A DNA stretch of 64,000 nucleotides from REEB509 sp049314555. Its GTDB lineage: Bacteria > Pseudomonadota > Alphaproteobacteria > Caulobacterales > Aquidulcibacteraceae. Numbering within the stretch: position 1 is the first letter of the stretch; each line of letters begins with the position of its first letter. The notes under the pieces were generated by a model. The model was not told the origin of the DNA and did not search any database. It saw only the letters and a program-made list of their open reading frames with translations. The translations under genes were made by a program, and so were the position numbers. The stretch is taken from assembly GCA_049314555.1 (NCBI GenBank), contig JBMOEW010000003.1:1-64000 (forward strand). Direction: 5' to 3'. Positions 34,026 through 43,459 of the stretch are shown here, piece after piece.

Positions 34026-35918
34026 ATGTCCGGTCGCAGATTTGCCCTTGTTGTCGGCGCAGCGCTCCTCCTGCTCGTTATCGCCATCAATTTGGTCGGC
34101 GGGGTCTGGCTGCGCAACGCGCGCTTAGACCTCACCGAACGCCAGCTCTATTCCTTAAGCGCGGGCTCAAAGCAGGTTCTGGCCAACCTCGCCGAGCCGC
34201 TGGAACTGCGCTTCTATTTCTCCCGCGAGGCCGCATCGGGCGATCCACAGATCACCGCCTACGCCGCGCGCGTGCGCGAACTGCTTCAGAGTTTCGTCGC
34301 CCATGCGAACGGGCGTTTGCGCCTGGTTGAAATAGACCCAGAACCCTTCTCCGAAGAAGAACAGCAGGCGCGGTTGGCCGGCCTTCAGCCGTTCCAACCT
34401 CCAGGTGCGGATCCGATCTTCTTGGGCTTGTCCGGTGCCAATGCGGTGGACGATCGCCGACAAATCCCGGGCTTGGATCCGTCCCGCGAGACGTTCCTCG
34501 AATACGATATCACCCGCTTGATCTACGATTTGGATAATCCAGATCCGGTCAAAGTGGCTTTGATCACAAGCCTCCCAATCGATCCCCAGGGCACCGGCGG
34601 CTTCATGGACCAAGGCCGGCCGCAGGTCTTTGCCGAACAGCTCGGCAGCCTGATGCAGGTGGAAACACTGACGCCAGACTTTACCGCAATCCCCGCAGAC
34701 ACCGACGTTCTGGTGATCATCCATCCCTGGCCAATGAACCCGGCGCAGGAATATGCGGTCGATCAGTTCGTACTCCGTAAGGGCAGGGCATTCTTCGCGT
34801 TGGATCCGGCAAGCGTCATGTCCTTGACCGGGCCAGATCCAAACAACCCCTTTGGACCACCACCACCGCCGCGCGCCTCAAATCTCGCCGGTCTTTTGGG
34901 CGCGTGGGGCGTGGAGATGTCGGCCGATGTCGTCTTGGACCGCGAAGGCGGCTTCCGCTTGGGCGCGCCAGATCCGTCCGGGCAATCCTCAGCGATGACC
35001 TATCCGCTCTTTTTGCAGATCACCCCAGACCGCATGGACCGCGACAACATGATCACCGGCCAACTAGGCCGCGACGTGGTGTTTGGCTTGGCCGGGGCGC
35101 TGTCGGTTAGTGAGCGCCAAGGCCGCACCGCGACCACGTTAGCCCGCACCGCCGGCGACACGATGCGGCTTCCCCCGGAAATGGCGTTGCAGCAGCCAGA
35201 TCCGATGCAACTCGAACAAATGTGGCAGGGCATCGCCAAAGCTGAAATCGTGGGCCTGCAATTGTCGGGCACCTTGGCAACCGCCTACCCAAATGGTCCC
35301 CCGGCAGAGGCTGGCTTGCCAACAGACGCAGAGCGGCTCACCCAGTCTGCCACGCCTGCAGAAGTGGTGATTTTCTCCGATGCTGACTGGGTGATGGACC
35401 AGTTTTACATCAACCCAACTGATGGCAGCTTTGTCTTTGACAACCTGTTTTTGGCGCTCAATGCGATTGATCGCCTTGGCGGGTCCGATGCCCTGATCAG
35501 CTTGCGGTCACGGGCCCCTGCGTCCCGCCGCATGACACAGGTTGATCAGATGGAAGCGGACGCCCGCGAAGCTTACCAGCTCCGTCTGGAGTCCGCCGAA
35601 GCCGAGCAGCGTGCAACCGAAGAGCGCCTGGCTACACTCCAGTCCCGTGGCCAGGGGTCAGGGTTCTTCAACGGCGACATGAACGCCGAACTGACACCGG
35701 AGGAGCAGTCAGAAATGAACCGCTTCCTCTCCCGCGCCGAACAACTTGGCGACGAAGTGCGCCAAATTCGCCGAGACTTGCGCCGCAACGTGGATCGCCT
35801 CCAGGCTTGGGTCGTGGGCCTAAACGTTTGGCTCGGCCCCCTGCTGGTTGGCCTCCTTGGTGTTTTTGTGTTTACCCGTCGCGCCCGCCGCGCCCGCGCC
35901 TCAGAGGCCAAAGCATGA
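34026..35918 (+). CDS. GldG-like exported ABC-associated protein
   Basis: 630 residues from ATG 34026, with a GGGGAGGG ribosome site 6 bases upstream, better than ATG 33999, which lies inside the permease gene. One N-terminal helix (about 8-28) and one C-terminal helix (about 600-620) flank a large periplasmic region with LDLTERQLYSLSAGSKQVL, a canonical GldG/Mfd-type start, and WPMNPAQEYAVDQFVLRKGRAFFALDP. A coiled coil (about 520-600) precedes the last helix. In Bacteroidota GldG serves gliding; in proteobacteria the role is unknown. Confidence 0.85.
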   Translation: MSGRRFALVVGAALLLLVIAINLVGGVWLRNARLDLTERQLYSLSAGSKQVLANLAEPLELRFYFSREAASGDPQITAYAARVRELLQSFVAHANGRLRLVEIDPEPFSEEEQQARLAGLQPFQPPGADPIFLGLSGANAVDDRRQIPGLDPSRETFLEYDITRLIYDLDNPDPVKVALITSLPIDPQGTGGFMDQGRPQVFAEQLGSLMQVETLTPDFTAIPADTDVLVIIHPWPMNPAQEYAVDQFVLRKGRAFFALDPASVMSLTGPDPNNPFGPPPPPRASNLAGLLGAWGVEMSADVVLDREGGFRLGAPDPSGQSSAMTYPLFLQITPDRMDRDNMITGQLGRDVVFGLAGALSVSERQGRTATTLARTAGDTMRLPPEMALQQPDPMQLEQMWQGIAKAEIVGLQLSGTLATAYPNGPPAEAGLPTDAERLTQSATPAEVVIFSDADWVMDQFYINPTDGSFVFDNLFLALNAIDRLGGSDALISLRSRAPASRRMTQVDQMEADAREAYQLRLESAEAEQRATEERLATLQSRGQGSGFFNGDMNAELTPEEQSEMNRFLSRAEQLGDEVRQIRRDLRRNVDRLQAWVVGLNVWLGPLLVGLLGVFVFTRRARRARASEAKA

Positions 35919-36985
35919 CCACCGAACTGCGCACCCGTCGCGCCCGCATCGCTGGCCAATTTGTGGTTGCTGCCCTGGCGATGGCTGTCCTGGCGTTTGT
36001 GACCCTGTCGATCAATGCGCGCTCCCTGCGCGATGAGCCAGCCGGCGGCCTCGTCGCACCGGAGCTTTCAGAACGCATCGACGCGGTCCGCACCGTCCGG
36101 ATCACAACCGCGCAAGGGGTCATGACGATGGCCCGCACCGATGGCGGCTGGGTCATGCGTGAGCGCGGGGATTTCCCCGTCCGCGCAGACAGATTGGGCC
36201 AGCTGGCCGATGGCCTGCGCGAAATGGCATTTCAGCGCCGCATGACCAGCGACCCCGACAAGTTTGATCGGATTGGCCTCGACGATCCAACGCAAGGCGG
36301 AAGGGGCGTGCTCTTGCAAATGGAAGACGCAGACGGTGCCTTGGTGGTTGATTTGATCGTTGGCGTCGAGACCGACGCAGGCGGACTGTACGCCCGCCGC
36401 GCAACCCAGAATCAGGCATGGGCTGTTTCCGGGGATCTTCCACAACTGCGCGATGTGGCAAGTTGGCTGGCAATCGCACCGATCCCGGTGGACTCCTTGA
36501 AGGTCAACCGAGTGGATATCACCCCGGCGTCCGGCAGAGCCTACAGCCTGCTGCCGCTCGTGCTTGGCGAGTCCACCGGCTTTAGTTTCGCGCCGCCCCT
36601 GCGCGGTATCGCGGCCCGTTCAAATCTCGAACTCCAAGAGTTGGCTGGCCGCCTGGGCAAGCTGGAACCCATCGATGTGTCCCCGGCGGTTGCCGTTCAA
36701 GGCGCACCGAAGGCGCGGATCAGCTTGTCCACCACAGACGATATCGTGATCGATGCGCAGATCATCGCGGTGCCGGATGGCGGCGATTGGCTGAAGGTGT
36801 CTGCGCGAAATGCGGTGGACACACCGGAGGCTCAAGCCGCCGCCGCCGCCATCAATCAAGGAGCCGGGCAGTGGGCCTACAAACTGAGCCAAACCGAAGC
36901 AGATAGCCTCGCGCCGGTGTTTGAGACGTTGCTTCCACAGGCTCTTCAACCAATGCCAGCAACGCTGCCGCTCGCACCACGCTAA
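35915..36985 (+). CDS. DUF4340 protein of the GldG-type ABC operon
   Basis: 356 residues from ATG 35915, which overlaps the stop of the GldG-like gene (ATGA). One N-terminal helix (about 12-32) anchors a periplasmic domain of repeated beta-strand units with DGGWVMRERGDFPVRADRLG and LKVNRVDITPASGRAYSLL, the pattern of DUF4340. It ends the four-gene operon and a strong hairpin follows. Its constant association with GldG-type genes suggests a structural or substrate-binding role at the outer face of the membrane (inference). Confidence 0.82.
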   Translation: MTTELRTRRARIAGQFVVAALAMAVLAFVTLSINARSLRDEPAGGLVAPELSERIDAVRTVRITTAQGVMTMARTDGGWVMRERGDFPVRADRLGQLADGLREMAFQRRMTSDPDKFDRIGLDDPTQGGRGVLLQMEDADGALVVDLIVGVETDAGGLYARRATQNQAWAVSGDLPQLRDVASWLAIAPIPVDSLKVNRVDITPASGRAYSLLPLVLGESTGFSFAPPLRGIAARSNLELQELAGRLGKLEPIDVSPAVAVQGAPKARISLSTTDDIVIDAQIIAVPDGGDWLKVSARNAVDTPEAQAAAAAINQGAGQWAYKLSQTEADSLAPVFETLLPQALQPMPATLPLAPR

Positions 36986-37012
36986 CTCAGGCGCGAAGGT
37001 CAGCGTCCAGAC

Positions 37013-37045
37013 AAAAAGGGCCCCCGCTTGCAATAGCGGGGGCCC
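37013..37045 (-). terminator. Terminator of acnA (also closes the ABC operon)
   Basis: GGGCCCCCGC (37018-37027) pairs with GCGGGGGCCC (37036-37045) around an 8-base loop. On the minus strand the stem is followed by TTTTT (37017-37013), the classic form for acnA; on the plus strand only TCTC follows, but the stem can still stop the ABC operon. Confidence 0.88.
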
Positions 37046-37070
37046 TCTCATTTCTGGCGAAGCGCCGAAC

Positions 37071-39758
37071 TTAGGCGGCCCGCGCAAGGCTCCGCAAAAC
37101 GTAGTGCAAGATTCCGCCATTGGCGAAATAGGCCACCTCGTTTTCGGTATCGATCCGGCAGAGCGCCTTGATCACCCGCGTGTGCCCGTCCGCCCCCGTG
37201 ACCTTGAGGTCAACGATTTGGCGCGGCGCGAGCGTAGCGACCCCCTCAAGCGTAACGGTCTCAGCCCCCGTCAAGCCCAAGCTGGCCCAGCTTTCGCCGT
37301 TCGTAAACTGCAGCGGGATAACGCCCATGCCGATCAGATTGGAGCGGTGGATGCGCTCAAAGCTCTCCGCCACGACAGCCCGAACGCCAAGCAGATTGGT
37401 GCCCTTTGCGGCCCAATCCCGCGACGAGCCCGTGCCGTACTCTTTCCCGGCAAACACCACGAGCCCAACGCCCTCCTTTTGGTAGCGCATCGCGGCGTCA
37501 TAGATCGAAAGCTTGGCACCAGACGGGTGGTGAATGGTGTCACCGCCTTCGACCACATTGCCATTGGCGTCCTTGACCATGGCATTCTTGATCCGGATGT
37601 TGGCAAACGTGCCGCGCATCATCACTTCGTGATGGCCCCGCCGCGCCCCATACGAATTGAAATCCATGGCATCAACGCCGCGGCCCACCAGATAGCTGCC
37701 CGCCGGGCCGCTCTTCTTGATGTTGCCCGCGGGACTGATGTGGTCCGTCGTGATGCTGTCCCCAAACAGGCCCAAAACCCGCGCACCGATCACATCCGTC
37801 AAAGGCCGCGGCGTCATGCTCATGCCCACAAAGTAGGGCGGGTTTGCCACGTACGTGGAGGTCTCGTCCCAAGGGTAGGTTTCCCCACCACTGACCTGAA
37901 TCGCCTGCCAATGCCGATCGCCCTTGAATACGTTCGCATAGCGCTTCGCGAACATGTCTGGCGTCACCGCGGCGCGAACCACGGCTTCAATTTCTGCGTT
38001 GGACGGCCAAATGTCCTTCAAGAACACCGGTTGCCCATCGGAGCCCATCCCGAGCGGCTCGGTCTCCAGGTTCAGATAAACGGTGCCAGCGAGCGCGTAA
38101 GCGACAACCAAGGGCGGCGACGCCAAATAGTTCGCCCGCACGTCCGGCGACACGCGCCCCTCAAAGTTGCGGTTTCCCGACAACACCGAAGCCACCACCA
38201 GCTCGTTTTCATTCACAGACTTGGAGATCGCAGGCGGCAGGGGGCCAGAGTTGCCAATGCACGTCGTGCAACCATAGCCAACCAGATTGAACCCCAACGC
38301 GTCGAGGTCGTCGTTCAAGCCAGCCTTCAACAGATAGTCCGTCACGACCTGCGAGCCGGGCGCAAGCGACGTCTTCACCCAGGGCTTCACGGTGAGGCCC
38401 TTGGCCCGGGCATTCCGCGCCACAAGCCCCGCCGCCAGCATCACGCTGGGGTTGGACGTGTTGGTGCAGCTGGTGATGGCCGCAATCACAACATCGCCGT
38501 GCCCCACATCAAAGCTGGCGTCATCGACACTGGCGCGCTTCTTGAGTTGGTCGCCCTTGCGAAACTCGCCATTCATCGCGTCGGTGAACACCTTAGCCAT
38601 ATCGCCGAGCAGCACGCGATCCTGTGGGCGCTTGGGGCCGGCCAAAGACGGGCGCACATCAGAAAGATCGAGCGCCAGCGTGTCCGAGTAGGTCAGCTCC
38701 TCTTCAGACCGCCAGAGGCCTTGCGCCTTGCAATAGGCCTCCACCAACGCCACACGATGCGCTTCCCGGCCAGTGGCGGCGAGATAAGCTGTGGTCTTCT
38801 CGTCCACCGGGAAGAAGCCGCAGGTCGCGCCATATTCCGGGGCCATGTTTGCGATCGTTGCCCGGTCTTCCACACTCATGGTGGCAAGGCCGGGCCCATA
38901 GAACTCGACAAACTTGCCCACCACGCCCTTCTTGCGCAGCATTTGCGTGACCGTCAGCACAAGATCGGTTGCGGTTGAACCTTCGGGCAGCCGCCCCGTC
39001 AGCTTGAAGCCAATCACTTCGGGAATGAGCATAGAGATGGGCTGGCCCAACATCGCAGCTTCCGCTTCGATGCCGCCAACACCCCACCCCAAAACACCGA
39101 TGCCGTTGATCATGGTGGTGTGGCTGTCGGTGCCCACAACCGTGTCCGGGTAGGCATCCCCCGCCTCATTGATCCAAACCGACTGGCCAAGGTGTTCCAG
39201 GTTCACCTGGTGGCAAATCCCGGTTCCCGGCGGCACAACGCGAAAGTTCTTGAACGCCCCCTGGCCCCAGCGCAGGAAGGTGTAGCGCTCTTTGTTCCGC
39301 TCATATTCGATGTCCACGTTCTTCGCGAAACTGTCTGCGTGGCCAAAATGGTCCACCATAACCGAGTGGTCGATCACGAGATCGACCGGCACCAGCGGGT
39401 TCACCTTTTGCGCGTCCGCACCGAGCGCCTTTGCGGCATCGCGCATGGCCGCAAGGTCCACCACCGCCGGCACGCCGGTGAAGTCCTGCATCAAAACCCG
39501 GGCAGGGGAGAAGGCGATTTCAACTTCGTCTTTGCCCTTGTTCACGAGCCAGCCGGCCATCGCCTGAATGTCGGCCTTCTTGACCGCGACGCCATCTTCC
39601 GTCCGCAGAAGGTTTTCCAAAAGCACCTTCAGCGAGAGGGGTAACTTCGAGACGTCTCCGAGGCCATTTTTCGAGGCCTCATGCAGATCATAATAGGTGT
39701 AGGTTTTTCCGCCGGCCGTAAGCGTGCGCCGACATTGAAAGCTGTCCAAAGACGACAT
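37071..39758 (-). CDS. acnA: Aconitate hydratase A
   Basis: 895 residues from ATG 39758, with AGGAG 8 bases upstream; an open frame reaching 39944 is not needed. Converts citrate to isocitrate. Cluster Cys are in AAITSCTNTSNPS and GCTTCIGNSG (third Cys set), and DSHTTM binds substrate. The C-terminal swivel domain with FGSRDWAAKGT-like TGSSRDWAAKG and RSNLIGMGVIPLQF is intact. Length matches AcnA/IRP1 enzymes of the TCA cycle. The gene is monocistronic with its own terminator. Confidence 0.97.
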   Translation of the reverse strand: MSSLDSFQCRRTLTAGGKTYTYYDLHEASKNGLGDVSKLPLSLKVLLENLLRTEDGVAVKKADIQAMAGWLVNKGKDEVEIAFSPARVLMQDFTGVPAVVDLAAMRDAAKALGADAQKVNPLVPVDLVIDHSVMVDHFGHADSFAKNVDIEYERNKERYTFLRWGQGAFKNFRVVPPGTGICHQVNLEHLGQSVWINEAGDAYPDTVVGTDSHTTMINGIGVLGWGVGGIEAEAAMLGQPISMLIPEVIGFKLTGRLPEGSTATDLVLTVTQMLRKKGVVGKFVEFYGPGLATMSVEDRATIANMAPEYGATCGFFPVDEKTTAYLAATGREAHRVALVEAYCKAQGLWRSEEELTYSDTLALDLSDVRPSLAGPKRPQDRVLLGDMAKVFTDAMNGEFRKGDQLKKRASVDDASFDVGHGDVVIAAITSCTNTSNPSVMLAAGLVARNARAKGLTVKPWVKTSLAPGSQVVTDYLLKAGLNDDLDALGFNLVGYGCTTCIGNSGPLPPAISKSVNENELVVASVLSGNRNFEGRVSPDVRANYLASPPLVVAYALAGTVYLNLETEPLGMGSDGQPVFLKDIWPSNAEIEAVVRAAVTPDMFAKRYANVFKGDRHWQAIQVSGGETYPWDETSTYVANPPYFVGMSMTPRPLTDVIGARVLGLFGDSITTDHISPAGNIKKSGPAGSYLVGRGVDAMDFNSYGARRGHHEVMMRGTFANIRIKNAMVKDANGNVVEGGDTIHHPSGAKLSIYDAAMRYQKEGVGLVVFAGKEYGTGSSRDWAAKGTNLLGVRAVVAESFERIHRSNLIGMGVIPLQFTNGESWASLGLTGAETVTLEGVATLAPRQIVDLKVTGADGHTRVIKALCRIDTENEVAYFANGGILHYVLRSLARAA

Positions 39759-39957
39759 GATTTGCTCCTGGAGTGTTCGGTTCGAACAAGTCGCAGGCGC
39801 GGTGGGGAGCGCCCCATCCGGAATCGAACCGGCGCGCGTGTCTTCTTCGTTATACGCCGCGTCGCCCAAATCGCAATCCACCGCAAAAGCTGTGCTGTAA
39901 CGAAGCGGATGGCGCGAGCGAACTCCTTTCCATAACGCATTCATTCAGGAGCCGAAC

Positions 39958-40437
39958 GTGACCAAACTCAGATCCATTCTCGCTGCCCTTGCTTTAGCGG
40001 TTTCAGCCGCGGCCGTTGCCACGCCAGCGTTTGCAACGGAAGCACCGGTCTATGTGGCGCGCGCCAGCCAATTTGCCGTATCCGGTTATGATCCGGTGGC
40101 GTACTTCACTGTGGGTCGTCCAACGCCTGGCCTGGATCAGTTCACCGCCACCTATCAAGGCGTGCGCTACCGTTTCGCCAGCGCCGCTAACCGCGACACC
40201 TTCGTGGCAAGCCCCGCCCGCTACACCCCCCAGTACGGCGGATATTGCGCCTGGGCTGTGAGCCAAGGCTACGTGGCGCGCGGAAATCCACAAAACTGGC
40301 GCATCGTGGACGGCCGCCTCTACCTGAACTTTGACACCGGCGTGCAACGCCGCTGGGAGCGCGACATCCCAGGGTTTGTGGCCTCTGCCAACCGCAATTG
40401 GCCAACGTCCCTGGAGCGGTACCAAGGCCCCCGGTAA
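39958..40437 (+). CDS. Exported YHS-domain protein
   Basis: 159 residues from GTG 39958 with AGGAG about 7 bases upstream. A Sec signal peptide (about 1-26, ending AFA) precedes a YHS domain: the motif SGYDPVAYFTVG begins it, and TYQGVRYRFASAANRDTFVASPARYTPQ-type spacing with YGGYCAWAVSQG follows. YHS domains often bind metal or act near copper proteins; here it is periplasmic. The gene is divergent from acnA and converges on the DUF4349 gene with a 6-base gap. Confidence 0.85.
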   Translation: MTKLRSILAALALAVSAAAVATPAFATEAPVYVARASQFAVSGYDPVAYFTVGRPTPGLDQFTATYQGVRYRFASAANRDTFVASPARYTPQYGGYCAWAVSQGYVARGNPQNWRIVDGRLYLNFDTGVQRRWERDIPGFVASANRNWPTSLERYQGPR

Positions 40438-40443
40438 CGCGCC

Positions 40444-41415
40444 TTAAGTCTCCCCGCCGGACCTGGGCGGGGAGGCGGTTGCGGCGCTAGACGATTGCCG
40501 CTTCCCCCACGGCCACGTCCAGCGCCGCCACCACCCAAGCCAGCGTCCCAAAAACCAAACCAGACCAGCCAAAACAGCCCAAGGAAGCACGGCCGCAAGC
40601 AACGTGATGATCACCGAAACGCTGGTCGCCAGGATCGCAAGGAACTCAGATCCGGCCCGCGCGATTGGCTCAAAGGTTCGCGGAGTGACGGCGCGGTCCG
40701 CCATGCTGTACGCCAAAGTCAATTCACTCATGTCCACCCGTTGACGCAAAACCGCTAAGCCAGACATGGTGGCTTCGAGCTCGCCCTGAACCCGCGCAAG
40801 CTCCCGCTCCACCTCCAACAAATCGGATAGCCGCCCCGGCCTCGAAGCCAACAGCGCCTGCAGGCGATCCCGCAGGGTCCGAAGCGCGGTCAAGCGCGCC
40901 TGCGTGTCCACGATTTGGCGGGTCAAGTCTTCGGCCTGCGTGCCCCGCGCCCTTACGCTACCTCCAGCAGCGCCCGTGCTGGTCTCCACGTTGCCCATAA
41001 AGGTTTTCAGCCATGCCGGCTGCGCCCGCAGCACGATTCCTCCAGAGATATAGGCATCGGGGTCGCCCTCGCGATTGGCGCTAATCAGCTGGCACACGTT
41101 GGGTCCAGCGGCGCGGCAAGCTTCGGCGTGGCCATCCATGACCTCGGCCAATCGGTTTCCCGGCAGCTGCAAACCAAGCGAGTATTGATAGGCCAGATAA
41201 AAGCCAGGCGCCTCTGTCGGTGCTTGTGGCGCGACCTCTGGGCTTGCCGCTTGATCCGCTGCGCCGGACATCGCGTCTTGGGCCACAACGCTCGCCGCCG
41301 TTGCTTGCGCCTCATAGGTCGCAGACTCAACCGCGCCACTTGGCGACGACGACCGATCCGGCGAGCATCCCCAAAGAACCAAGACAAGGCCCATCGCCGC
41401 AAACGCTTGACGCAT
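40444..41415 (-). CDS. DUF4349 lipoprotein
   Basis: 323 residues from ATG 41415, which has GGAGAG close upstream. A lipobox LVLWGC gives a lipidated Cys at about residue 17. A DUF4349 domain (about 70-285) includes ISGGIVLRAQPAWLKTFM, SVRARGTQAEDLTRQIVDTQ and a coiled coil rich in Leu, Arg and Glu (about 170-215). One transmembrane helix (about 268-292) and a basic C-terminus follow. Related proteins are found as membrane sensors or small secreted proteins; function is unknown. Confidence 0.8.
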   Translation of the reverse strand: MRQAFAAMGLVLVLWGCSPDRSSSPSGAVESATYEAQATAASVVAQDAMSGAADQAASPEVAPQAPTEAPGFYLAYQYSLGLQLPGNRLAEVMDGHAEACRAAGPNVCQLISANREGDPDAYISGGIVLRAQPAWLKTFMGNVETSTGAAGGSVRARGTQAEDLTRQIVDTQARLTALRTLRDRLQALLASRPGRLSDLLEVERELARVQGELEATMSGLAVLRQRVDMSELTLAYSMADRAVTPRTFEPIARAGSEFLAILATSVSVIITLLAAVLPWAVLAGLVWFLGRWLGWWRRWTWPWGKRQSSSAATASPPRSGGET

Positions 41416-41518
41416 AAGCTCTCCTTCACTCGTCAAAACCCGTCCCGATTAAGCGCCCGCATGTCCGCTCCAGCAAGTCGCTTGGCGCAGGGGACACAGG
41501 CGCGTATGCATAGCCGCC

Positions 41519-42148
41519 ATGATAAAGCTGTATTACGCCCCGGGGGCCTGTTCGCTCGCCTCCCACATCGTTCTGGAAGAGTTGAGTTCGCCTTACGAGA
41601 TCGTTCGCCTTGACCTCACCTCCGGTGAACAGCGCAAGCCGGAATACCTCGCGATCAACCCAAAAGGTCGCGTGCCGCTCCTCGTGACGGCGCAAGGCAC
41701 ACTCACAGAAAGCGTGGCCATTCTCTCGTATTTGGCAGACAGCAAACCCGAAATCGGCCTGTTGCCAGCCGATCCTTGGGAACGGGCCCAGGCACTGTCG
41801 TTTGTGGCCTGGTGCTCCGGCGCTGTCCATGGCGTGGCCTTCGCCAGTGTTTTCAGGGCGGCTAGGTTCGCAGACGATGAAACCGCTCAAGGTGCAGTCC
41901 GCGAAAAAGGGCAGCGCGACGTCAGACTCAATCTGGCAGAGATCGAAAAGCGACTGGCAGGCCGCGAGTGGGTCATGAACCACTTCGGCATAGCGGATCT
42001 TTATCCCTTGATCTTTCGCCGCTGGGCCGCCCGGCTTGGCGTGGAGATGGCGGATTTCCCTGAGTTGGTTGCCCATGCTACGCGCGTGGCCAAGAGGCCA
42101 AGCGTTGCGCGCGTATTGGCCACCGAAGGCATCCGGATCGACGCGTGA
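41519..42148 (+). CDS. Glutathione S-transferase family protein
   Basis: 209 residues. The N-terminal thioredoxin-like domain begins MIKLYYAPGACSLASH with Cys11, a bacterial beta-class arrangement, and has NPKGRVPLL (cis-Pro) and LTESVAI for the glutathione site. The helical C-terminal domain has FGIADLYPLIF in the position of the conserved Asp capping box. A role in detoxification or thiol exchange is expected. Its stop overlaps the ccmA start (GTGA at 42145), so it heads the cytochrome c maturation operon, which is unusual. Confidence 0.88.
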   Translation: MIKLYYAPGACSLASHIVLEELSSPYEIVRLDLTSGEQRKPEYLAINPKGRVPLLVTAQGTLTESVAILSYLADSKPEIGLLPADPWERAQALSFVAWCSGAVHGVAFASVFRAARFADDETAQGAVREKGQRDVRLNLAEIEKRLAGREWVMNHFGIADLYPLIFRRWAARLGVEMADFPELVAHATRVAKRPSVARVLATEGIRIDA

Positions 42149-42771
42149 GTTCCAACGTCGTGCGCATCGAGCTTCAGGGGCTAACCTTTGCGCGCGGCGA
42201 TCGTGTGTTGGCCCAAGACCTGTCCGCGACCATCGAAGCAGGCAGCCTGTGCGAAGTGCAGGGGCCCAACGGTTCCGGCAAGACGACGCTGCTGCGAGCG
42301 ATTGCAGGCTTTTTCCAATGCCAGGCGGGGCAAATCCGCTTCTTGAGCGCAAGCGGCGAAGCGGACGATCCAGCGTCGCAGCTGCACTACCTTGGCCATC
42401 GCGACAGCCTAAAGCCCCCCTTGAGCGTCCGCGCGCACGCCGCGTTCTGGGCAAACCTGCTGGATGGCAATACCGACAGAATTGACCACGCCTTTGAACA
42501 GGTGGGCATCACGCAACTGGCTCAATTACCCGCCCGCGTGTTGTCGCAGGGCCAAGCGCGCAGGCTCGCCCTGACCCGCCTCTTGATTGCAGAAAGACCG
42601 GTCTGGCTCCTCGATGAACCGGCCGCGGGCCTCGACTCCGCCGGCAAAGCGATTTTGGCCGCGCTGGTCGCAGACCAGCTGGCGGGAGGGGGAATCGTTT
42701 TTGCTGCCACCCACGAACCGCTTGGCCCCGCCAGCCAAGTGCTTGAAATCGGGCAAGCGCGCTCATGCTAA
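42145..42771 (+). CDS. ccmA: Heme exporter ATP-binding protein CcmA
   Basis: 208 residues from GTG 42145. Walker A GPNGSGKTTLLR, signature LSQGQARRLALTR, Walker B VWLLDEPAAGLDS and the H-loop ATHE are present. YLGHRDSLKPPLSV matches CcmA. With CcmB, CcmC and CcmD it releases heme-loaded CcmE in cytochrome c maturation. It overlaps the GST gene upstream and ccmB downstream (7 bases). Confidence 0.95.
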   Translation: MSSNVVRIELQGLTFARGDRVLAQDLSATIEAGSLCEVQGPNGSGKTTLLRAIAGFFQCQAGQIRFLSASGEADDPASQLHYLGHRDSLKPPLSVRAHAAFWANLLDGNTDRIDHAFEQVGITQLAQLPARVLSQGQARRLALTRLLIAERPVWLLDEPAAGLDSAGKAILAALVADQLAGGGIVFAATHEPLGPASQVLEIGQARSC

Positions 42772-43436
42772 CGATCGCGGCTTCTCAGTTCCGACGTGAT
42801 CTGGTGCTGGCTTGGGCCTCCGGCGGCGGCGCTGCGGCCCCCATCGGGTTTTTTATTGGGACCGTCGTGCTGCTTCCGCTGGCCGTGGGGCCAGAGCGCC
42901 TTTTGATATCGGCCGTTGGCCCGCCGTTATTGTGGGTCGCTGGGGCGTTGGCGGTTCTCATGACTCTGGAACGCCTCTTTCAGGCAGACCTGGAAGACGG
43001 CGGCTTGGATCAGATGCTTTTGGCGTCTGCACCGCTGGAACTTTTGGTCGCCGCCAAGGGGCTTGCCCTTTGGGTGGCCATTGGCGTGCCGATGGCAATC
43101 GCGAGCGTGCCGCTTGCCCTAACGCTGCAAACGCCGCCGACCGCCGCCCCCATCGTTGCTATCGGCTTGGGCGTCGGCATGGCAGGCTTCATTGGCGCTG
43201 GCCTGGTCGGCGCAGCGCTGACCGCTGGCGTACGTCGCGGCGGGGTTCTCATTGCCATCCTGGTGTTGCCGCTGTTCTCGCCCCCAATCATTTTCGGGGC
43301 TGCCGCTGCCGCCGCCGCTGCAAACGGCGAGGGGCTTTTGACCTCACCATTTCAGCTCTTGTCGGCAACCGCACTGTTCTACAGCGTCCTTGGCCCCATT
43401 GCCGCGGCTGCAGCGCTGCGCCTCCAGGCTGATTGA
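42765..43436 (+). CDS. ccmB: Heme exporter permease CcmB
   Basis: 223 residues with six hydrophobic helices. The early FRRDLVLAWASGG, the VVLLPLAVGPE stretch and LERLFQADLEDGGLDQ loop are characteristic of CcmB. It is the membrane subunit paired with CcmA. It overlaps ccmA at its start and the ccmC frame at its stop, so the operon is tightly packed. Confidence 0.94.
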   Translation: MLTIAASQFRRDLVLAWASGGGAAAPIGFFIGTVVLLPLAVGPERLLISAVGPPLLWVAGALAVLMTLERLFQADLEDGGLDQMLLASAPLELLVAAKGLALWVAIGVPMAIASVPLALTLQTPPTAAPIVAIGLGVGMAGFIGAGLVGAALTAGVRRGGVLIAILVLPLFSPPIIFGAAAAAAAANGEGLLTSPFQLLSATALFYSVLGPIAAAAALRLQAD

Positions 43437-43459
43437 CCGCATTGAAACACCGCGCGCCC

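Noticed and set aside
36921..38978. Very long plus-strand frame opposite acnA
   Set aside because: It is the antisense shadow of a clear aconitase gene; its translation is His/Arg-rich without any domain.
39810..39860. tRNA T-arm-like sequence (reverse complement holds GGTTCGATTCCGG) upstream of acnA
   Set aside because: No matching acceptor strand, D arm or anticodon arm could be found within 100 bases, and no permuted tmRNA tag frame is nearby.
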